64,000 bases of DNA from G965205725 sp965205725 (GTDB lineage Bacteria > Pseudomonadota > Gammaproteobacteria > Pseudomonadales > Halieaceae). The position numbers were made by a program, and so were the translations under genes. Below, in pieces: positions 58,988-64,000 of the stretch. A model generated the notes under the pieces. The model did no database searches, had not been told where the DNA came from, and saw only the letters and a program-made list of their open reading frames with translations. The stretch lies in contig OZ242189.1 in the NCBI GenBank assembly GCA_965205725.1, positions 3,100,001-3,164,000 on the forward strand, in the 5' to 3' direction. Numbering within the stretch: the first letter of the stretch is position 1; each line of letters begins with the position of its first letter.

Positions 58988-60639
58988 CGGCCCGTAATGC
59001 GCGCGTAATTGAAGTTTGGATCACCGCCCACTCGAGCGCGGCGCACGCCCTCAAGCTGACTGCTCTGCACATAAATATAGCCGCGCTCGTACATCGGCAG
59101 GATCACCGCATCATCGCGGATAAGCTGTTGCAGCTCAGCAAAGTATTGATTGCGTTGAACGCGATCGTTGCTGCCCATAGCAGCCCGAACAAGGCTGTCG
59201 TATTGCTCGCTTTGATAGCGACCACGGTTGTTAAGATTCCAGGAGACAAACAGATCGGCGAAGGTCATCGCATCGTTGTAGTCCGGCCCCCAGCCAGCGA
59301 TGATCACGTCAAACTCGCCAGAGGTCATTTTGGCCAGACGCTGCTTGAATATCTGCCGATCAAGACGGATGTCTAGGCCCAGTTTGCTGCTCAAAACATC
59401 CTGGAAGTACTCCCCCAGTTTGATGGTCTTGGGCGAGTCGTCCAATAGCAGTGAAAGTGGCGGGATCTCGCTCACCCCCAGCTCTTGTTTAGCTGCGGTT
59501 AGATGGGCGAGCGCTTTATCGATATTCAGTTCTGGTTTTGGTGGCGGAAATTCCTCTCGAAAACTGAGGCCGTTGCTGCCGCGCAACCAGACAGGAAACA
59601 AGCTGCGTCCGGGCAGGTTTCCCGCGAGGCCAATCACTTTGTAGGTGAGCTCTTCTGAGTCGAACACATATTGCATGGCTTTACGCAAATTCAGGTTGTC
59701 GGTGGCCCGGTTGTCGCGATGGTTGAACTCGAAATAAAAAACTGAACCATCACTGAAAGAACTCAGGTTTTGGCGGTTTTGCAATGCCATTTTGGTGGCG
59801 GAAGAGTCCAGGTTGGTACCCATGGCAATCTTGCCATCCAGATACAGGTTGAAGCGTGCGGCGGAATCGCTGGTGAAGTAGGGTATGTTTATTGCGGACA
59901 GGCTAATCGCTTCGGTATTCCAGTAGTGCGGGTTTTTTTCCATGCGCATGGCTGCACCGTGAACCCACCGGGTCAGAATAAAGGGCCCGTTTGACAGTAG
60001 ATTTTTGGCCTCGGCTGCATAGAGTTGGCCCTGCTGTTTATAGAAGTCTTCTCTGACGGGACGAAAGCTGATGAAGCTCACCAGTTCCAGAAAGTAGGCG
60101 ACGGGTTGCCTGAGATGGGCCACCAGGGTGTAGTCGTCAACGGCCTCCACACCCAGAGATTCCGCAGGCATATCCCCCCGAATAATTGCTTCGCCGTTGA
60201 CAAGTGTGCGCATTAAAAAAGCGTATTGGGAGGCGTTGGCGGGGTTGGCGACTTGTCGCCAGGCAAATACAAAGTCCTGCGCCGTCACTGGTTTTCCGTC
60301 TGACCAGCGCGCGCTTTTGCGCAGCCAGAATGTCGCCTTGTCTGCTTCCAGCAGCCAGCGTTCGGCCACGCCGCCAACCAAACGGTTGTTAACATCGTAG
60401 GTTGTCAGGCCTTCGCTGATGTGATCGAGAACCCGAAAACTAACCGCATCTGTGGCTTTGGTGGTATCCAGCCACTGCGGCTCGAAGTCCATAACAATAG
60501 CGATTTCATTGCGCTCCAGGTCAATAGCTGGAGGGGCGGCAAGAGGCGCAGCCGCTGCCAACAGGTTGCCCAGCAGTAACAGGCTCGCCAGCGCATATCT
60601 GCGCTGGGCGGCAACGGCTGAAAACTGATTTAAATTCAT
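58984..60639 (-). CDS. oppA: Periplasmic oligopeptide-binding protein OppA
   Basis: A 551-residue family 5 solute-binding protein. ATG 60639 is chosen because the signal peptide starts there (QRRYALASLLLLGNLLAAAA); the upstream open frame is repeat DNA. SBP_bac_5 features: FEPQWLDTTKATDAVSFRVL, KSARWSDGKPVTAQDFVFAW, IAGWGPDYNDAMTFADLF, and C-terminal MYERGYIYVQSSQLEGV. Binds oligopeptides for delivery to OppBC. Preceded by duplicated promoter-like repeats. Confidence 0.92.
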   Translation of the reverse strand: MNLNQFSAVAAQRRYALASLLLLGNLLAAAAPLAAPPAIDLERNEIAIVMDFEPQWLDTTKATDAVSFRVLDHISEGLTTYDVNNRLVGGVAERWLLEADKATFWLRKSARWSDGKPVTAQDFVFAWRQVANPANASQYAFLMRTLVNGEAIIRGDMPAESLGVEAVDDYTLVAHLRQPVAYFLELVSFISFRPVREDFYKQQGQLYAAEAKNLLSNGPFILTRWVHGAAMRMEKNPHYWNTEAISLSAINIPYFTSDSAARFNLYLDGKIAMGTNLDSSATKMALQNRQNLSSFSDGSVFYFEFNHRDNRATDNLNLRKAMQYVFDSEELTYKVIGLAGNLPGRSLFPVWLRGSNGLSFREEFPPPKPELNIDKALAHLTAAKQELGVSEIPPLSLLLDDSPKTIKLGEYFQDVLSSKLGLDIRLDRQIFKQRLAKMTSGEFDVIIAGWGPDYNDAMTFADLFVSWNLNNRGRYQSEQYDSLVRAAMGSNDRVQRNQYFAELQQLIRDDAVILPMYERGYIYVQSSQLEGVRRARVGGDPNFNYARITGR

Positions 60640-60659
60640 TCGCTCAGAATAGCACGCGG

Positions 60660-60748
60660 TTGCGCAGGGCGCGTATGATAATACACGCGAGTATTGGAAA
60701 CTGGCCAAGAAACTAAGAATTGCGCAGGGCGCGTATGATAATACACGC
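60660..60748. repeat. Duplicated 29-bp promoter-like repeat upstream of oppA
   Basis: Identical 29-base units at 60660-60688 and 60720-60748, 60 bases apart. On the minus strand each reads GCGTGTATTATCATACGC followed by GCCCTGCGCAA, containing an extended -10-like TGTATTAT. Upstream of the oppA-proximal copy TTGGCC lies 19 bases away. Likely two tandem promoters from a local duplication. Confidence 0.6.
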
Positions 60749-60789
60749 CGCTGTGACAAGGGCGGCGTTGTACTGCCATCTACTGTCGA

Positions 60790-61521
60790 TCAGGCGCGCA
60801 GGGTTTGCACCCCGTTTTCTGTTGCCAACAGCAACAGGTCGGCCGGGCGTTCAGCGAAAAGGCCATTGGTGACAACGCCAACAATCCCGTTGATCTGCCG
60901 CTCGGCCTGCCTGGGTTGCCCGATGCTAAAATTGTACAGGTCGAGAATAATATTGCCGTTGTCGGTCACAACGCCTTCACGGTAGACCGGGTCGCCCCCA
61001 AGTTTCACCAGTTCTCTGGCAACGTGGCTGCGAGCCATGGGAATCACCTCCACCGGCAATGGAAAGGCACCGAGTTCTTCGACCAGCTTGCTTTGATCGC
61101 AGATACAGATAAATTCTCTGGCAACCGCAGCCACGATTTTCTCGCGGGTTAATGCGGCGCCACCACCCTTGATGAGCTCAAGCTGTAAGTTGCTCTCGTC
61201 GGCTCCGTCTACATAGACATCAACCTGGTTGACACTGTTTAAGTCGTAAACCGGAATTCCGTGGGACCGCAACCGGACAGCAGAGGCTTCAGAGCTCGCC
61301 ACGGTCGCATTCACTTCAGCTTTTATCTCACCGAGCAAGTCGATAAAAAAGTTGGCTGTGGAACCCGTGCCGATACCGATGACGGTATCTCTCTCGATGG
61401 AGGGGCGCAGGTGATCCAGGGCCGTCTGGGCGACGGCTCGTTTGAGTTCGTCTCGTTTGAGTTCGGCTCGTTTGAGTTCGGCTCGTTTGAGTTCGGCTCG
61501 TTTGAGTTCGTTTTGGGTCAC
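60790..61521 (-). CDS. rpiA: Ribose-5-phosphate isomerase A with expanded N-terminal repeat
   Basis: Interconverts ribose-5-phosphate and ribulose-5-phosphate. Motifs IGIGTGSTANFFIDLL, VDGADESN, KGGGAALTREKIVAAVA and the C-terminal NGIVGVVTNGLFAERPADLL. GTG 61521 is favoured: it gives MTQNELKRA, matching the usual RpiA start M-T-Q-D-E-L-K-K, and a TATAAT at about 61550-61555 would place the transcript start just upstream. An ATG at 61551 overlaps that -10. The first helix contains five ELKR-type units from a 15-bp tandem repeat where normal RpiA has one. Length 243 residues against about 220. Confidence 0.93.
   Translation of the reverse strand: MTQNELKRAELKRAELKRAELKRDELKRAVAQTALDHLRPSIERDTVIGIGTGSTANFFIDLLGEIKAEVNATVASSEASAVRLRSHGIPVYDLNSVNQVDVYVDGADESNLQLELIKGGGAALTREKIVAAVAREFICICDQSKLVEELGAFPLPVEVIPMARSHVARELVKLGGDPVYREGVVTDNGNIILDLYNFSIGQPRQAERQINGIVGVVTNGLFAERPADLLLLATENGVQTLRA
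61441..61510 (-). repeat. 15-bp tandem repeat inside rpiA (4.7 units)
   Basis: TTTGAGTTCGGCTCG repeated at 61441 (one change), 61456, 61471 and 61486, plus a partial unit from 61501. Encodes ELKRA pentapeptides in frame, so copy-number changes keep the gene open. Confidence 0.93.
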
Positions 61522-61628
61522 TTGCAAAGCCTGGCAGATGGGTTGTCGCATTATAGGCAGAGCGTGAATTTGGTAGCTAGCCGCCTACTGAAAAAAAGTG
61601 TGTTCTCCAGTACTATGGGCGGCCATTT

Positions 61629-63173
61629 TTGTTGTCGGCTGCTAAAACAGTGCCTCAATCTTATATAAAGCGAATTCTGGATGCGCGGGTCTATGACGTG
61701 GCGCGGGAAACGGCCATTGACGATGCGCGCCAGTTGTCTGCGCGGCTCGGCAACCGTGTGCTGTTGAAGCGCGAAGACCAGCAGTCAGTGTTTTCGTTCA
61801 AGTGTCGCGGCGCCTACAACAAAATACACCACCTTGGCGAAGCGGAGCGCGCGCGCGGCGTGATTGCTGCTTCGGCGGGCAATCACGCTCAGGGTGTCGC
61901 CCTGGCCGCCGCTCGGCTGGGTATCAAAGCGACTATTGTGATGCCTCGCACAACGCCCCAAATCAAGGTTAACGCTGTGCGTTCACAGGGTGCCAGGGTC
62001 GTTTTGACTGGCGACACCTATGATGAAGCCGCTGAGCACGCTCAGCAATGGGTTGAAAAGTATGGCATGAGTTATGTGCACCCTTATGATGATCCCCTGG
62101 TTATTGCTGGCCAGGGAACCATCGGCATGGAGATCGTGCGTCAACATACCGATGAATTAGCTGCGGTGTTTGTGCCGGTCGGCGGCGGCGGTCTCCTGGC
62201 GGGCGTCGCGGCGTATATCAAATATGTGCGGCCAGCAGTAAAAGTGATCGGTGTGGAGCCCGAGGATGCAGCATGCCTTTACGCGGCGCGGCAAGCAGGG
62301 CGCAGGGTGAAGCTGGCAGAAGTTGGCCTCTTTGCTGACGGCGTTGCCGTGGCGCAGATTGGTAAAAAGACCTTTGAGGTGCTCAAGGACAAGAAAACGG
62401 TCGATGCTGTTATTACCGTATCAACTGATGAAATGTGTGCGGCCATCAAGGATATTTTTGAGGACACTCGCGCCATTGCCGAGCCTGCGGGTGCGCTGGC
62501 ACTCGCCGGGCTTAAAAAATATGCGGAACAATACCAGTTAGAAAATCAGACTTTGCTGGCCATTGTCAGTGGCGCCAATACCAACTTTGACCGGCTTAGG
62601 TATATCTCCGAGCGAACAGAAATAGGGGAAAAGCGCGAGGCTGTTTTCAGCGTCACAATCCCGGAGCGCCCCGGCAGTTTTAAGGCTTTTTGCGGCGCCC
62701 TGGGGCAGCGCAATATCACTGAGTTTAACTATCGCCATGCTGACGACAAGCAGGCTCACATCTTCGTGGGCTTGCAGGTCACTGAGGGCAGTGACGGGCG
62801 AGAGGAGGTTGTCGCCGGCTTGAGCCAAAAAGGTTATGCGGCAATCGACCTGACTGAAAACGAAATGGCCAAGTTGCACATTCGCCATATGGTGGGTGGG
62901 CCGGCTCCGGCCAGCGTGGATAATGAACGGGTATATCGTTTTGAATTTCCGGAGCGCCCAGGAGCATTGATGAACTTCCTTTCACACCTGGGGCAGCGCT
63001 GGAACATCTCCATGTTCCACTACCGCAATCACGGGGCAGCCTATGGGCGTTGTCTGGTGGGTTTGCAGGTGCAAGCTGCAGAGCGCTCGCAACTAGCGAA
63101 GGTATTGAAAGAGATTGACTACCGTTACTGGGATGAAACGGATAACCCCGCCTACGGAATGTTTCTTAGTTGA
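61629..63173 (+). CDS. ilvA: Threonine ammonia-lyase, biosynthetic
   Basis: PLP enzyme converting threonine to 2-oxobutanoate for isoleucine synthesis, 514 residues. The PLP lysine is in SVFSFKCRGAYNKIHHL; the phosphate-binding loop is VPVGGGGLLAGVA. Two ACT-like regulatory domains follow (AVFSVTIPERPGSFKAFCGA; YRFEFPERPGALMNFLSHLG), the sites of isoleucine/valine control. TTG at 61629 or 61632 and GTG 61650 (MPQSYIKRILDARVYDVA) are possible starts; the GTG matches Pseudomonas IlvA best. Ends 22 bases inside the convergent cyclo-ligase gene. Divergent from rpiA. Confidence 0.95.
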   Translation: MLSAAKTVPQSYIKRILDARVYDVARETAIDDARQLSARLGNRVLLKREDQQSVFSFKCRGAYNKIHHLGEAERARGVIAASAGNHAQGVALAAARLGIKATIVMPRTTPQIKVNAVRSQGARVVLTGDTYDEAAEHAQQWVEKYGMSYVHPYDDPLVIAGQGTIGMEIVRQHTDELAAVFVPVGGGGLLAGVAAYIKYVRPAVKVIGVEPEDAACLYAARQAGRRVKLAEVGLFADGVAVAQIGKKTFEVLKDKKTVDAVITVSTDEMCAAIKDIFEDTRAIAEPAGALALAGLKKYAEQYQLENQTLLAIVSGANTNFDRLRYISERTEIGEKREAVFSVTIPERPGSFKAFCGALGQRNITEFNYRHADDKQAHIFVGLQVTEGSDGREEVVAGLSQKGYAAIDLTENEMAKLHIRHMVGGPAPASVDNERVYRFEFPERPGALMNFLSHLGQRWNISMFHYRNHGAAYGRCLVGLQVQAAERSQLAKVLKEIDYRYWDETDNPAYGMFLS

Positions 63174-63805
63174 GACTCACTGCCCCTGCGTGCCTGAATC
63201 AATGTGAGCCCCTGCTCTGTAACGACGGCGTCAAGCTGCAAGTCCCAGTGCTCGCACACCAGGGATTCTTGCTCCTGAAGGCTGTGGGCGACACCTATAA
63301 GTGTGGTTGTCCCTGGCTGAAGCGAAGCAAAGTAGCGGTCGTAAAACCCGCCCCCCATTCCGAGCCGATGGCCCTGTCGATCAAATCCGACCAAAGGCAC
63401 TAACACCAAATCGAAATTTTTTGCCGCAAAGGCCGGGGCGTTGCTGCTGATCTCTACTGTGCCGAAGAGCCCTGGGTGCAGCTCCGAGTTTTCGTGCCAG
63501 CGGCGAAACTCCATCTCCCCTTTTCCCACAATCGCAGGGAGATACAGATGTTTTCCCGTTTTGCGTGCCTGCAAAACCAGCCCGTTGAGGTTGGGTTCGC
63601 CATCTTGAGCGAGATACACAGCGATGTGTTCACTGGATTGGTAAATATCTGAACGCATCAGGTGGCGAACAATGTGCAGATTGTTACGGCTGAGTTGTTT
63701 GCTGGACAGGGCTTTGCGTTGTTTGCGCAGCTCATTGCGCAGTGTCTGCTTCTGGCCCATTGACTCTGCCGCAGACGTTTCTCGTTGTGTCATTGGTTTG
63801 GCCAT
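63152..63805 (-). CDS. fau: 5-formyltetrahydrofolate cyclo-ligase
   Basis: ATP-dependent conversion of 5-formyl-THF to 5,10-methenyl-THF (YgfA family). Core motifs: LRNELRKQRKALSSKQLSRN, EHIAVYLAQDGEPNLNGL, VPLVGFDRQGHRLGMGGGFY with DRYF. The start is uncertain: ATG 63805 (MAKPMTQ, 217 residues), 63793 or 63760 (MGQKQTLR, 202 residues). The frame extends further upstream only through the 6S RNA gene. The 6S RNA-ygfA tandem is a conserved gammaproteobacterial arrangement. Confidence 0.92.
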   Translation of the reverse strand: MAKPMTQRETSAAESMGQKQTLRNELRKQRKALSSKQLSRNNLHIVRHLMRSDIYQSSEHIAVYLAQDGEPNLNGLVLQARKTGKHLYLPAIVGKGEMEFRRWHENSELHPGLFGTVEISSNAPAFAAKNFDLVLVPLVGFDRQGHRLGMGGGFYDRYFASLQPGTTTLIGVAHSLQEQESLVCEHWDLQLDAVVTEQGLTLIQARRGSESQLRNIP

Positions 63806-63841
63806 TATGGGGGGCCATCTCGGTAGCCGACGAAACGGTGC

Positions 63842-64000
63842 AAAGGATTCCCGGAGTACCGCTGACGGCATGGCCCTTGAACCCGACGATCCAAGGCGGA
63901 GATTGCTGTGCTGAATCAGGCTTCCCGTCGTGCGGACATGCACACCATCAGCCGCTGGCAACCCCCTGGTTTACATTTATCGGGTAGAGAACTAACCGTC
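63842..64000 (-). ncRNA. ssrS: 6S RNA (3' three quarters; 5' end outside window)
   Basis: On the minus strand the sequence carries 6S landmarks in order: a CCCGATAA-like block, TTGCCAGCGGCTGATGG, GTGTGCATGTCCGC, GGAAGCCTGATTCAG, and the hallmark GTCGGGTTCAAGGGCC, then GGTACTCCGGGAATCC as the 3' side of the closing stem. These match the Pseudomonas-type 6S RNA, which sequesters sigma-70 RNA polymerase in stationary phase. It lies directly upstream of the cyclo-ligase gene, its standard neighbour. About 35-40 bases of the 5' end fall beyond the window. Confidence 0.82.

Noticed and set aside
60640..60759. 40-residue extension of OppA with repeated RVLSYAPCA
   Set aside because: It translates the duplicated promoter-like repeat; the signal peptide begins at ATG 60639.
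63806..63961. N-terminal extension of the cyclo-ligase
   Set aside because: The stretch is the 6S RNA gene, and the extension has no similarity to the enzyme family.

Overview
The window is a chromosomal segment of a Gram-negative gammaproteobacterium. A marine lineage of the Cellvibrionales/Halieaceae type is likely, although no rRNA is present to prove it. The evidence is conserved gene order shared with Pseudomonas (coaD-mutM-rsmD-ftsYEX-rpoH; pilT/yggS-proC-yggT-metXW-rdgB-hemW; ruvX-yqgE-tonB-gshB; metK-regulator-tkt-epd-pgk-fba), 6S RNA next to the 5-formyl-THF cyclo-ligase gene, and large TonB-dependent receptors.

Layout. (1) Positions 1-13500 are an accessory, repeat-rich region. An AT-rich defence-like operon (Eco57I-type methylase, TcmP, three-Cys DUF5131 protein) is followed by debris. 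Next comes a one-gene GIY-YIG element bounded by a perfect 28-bp inverted repeat, then a hipBA toxin-antitoxin pair, a DUF6152/lipoprotein cluster, a 3-hydroxyacyl-CoA dehydrogenase, a complete rve-type IS, and two copies of a 160-170 bp MITE-like repeat. Fragments of Eco57I-methylase genes lie at 4509 and 11194. (2) 13600-31300 is core genome: rpmBG, mutM, coaD, rsmD, ftsYEX, rpoH with a perfect CIRCE operator, trmB, hemW, rdgB, metWX, yggT, proC, yggS, pilT, ruvX, yqgE, tonB and gshB. (3) 31371-46200 carries an esterase, nhaA, the methyl-cycle operon (SahR-like regulator, metK, ahcY, metF, rsmE) with one perfect 24-bp palindromic operator, and tkt-epd-pgk-fba, the last interrupted by a third MITE copy. 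(4) 46300-60640 is an uptake region on the minus strand: a TonB receptor, a small secreted protein, a FecA-like receptor with its FecR and ECF sigma factor, and an oppABCDF peptide transporter whose OppC carries a periplasmic insertion. (5) The right end holds rpiA with an expanded N-terminal repeat, ilvA, 5-formyl-THF cyclo-ligase and a 6S RNA cut by the window edge.

Functional links. SahR, MetK, AhcY and MetF form a complete S-adenosylmethionine/homocysteine cycle under one probable SAH-responsive switch. The sigma/FecR/receptor set is a cell-surface signalling module. FtsY-FtsE-FtsX and RpoH form the usual secretion/division/heat-shock block.

The least explained items are the GIY-YIG palindrome element, the TcmP/DUF5131 pair, the MITE family (one copy appears to supply the ribosome binding site of epd), CIRCE control of rpoH, and the inserted domain in OppC.
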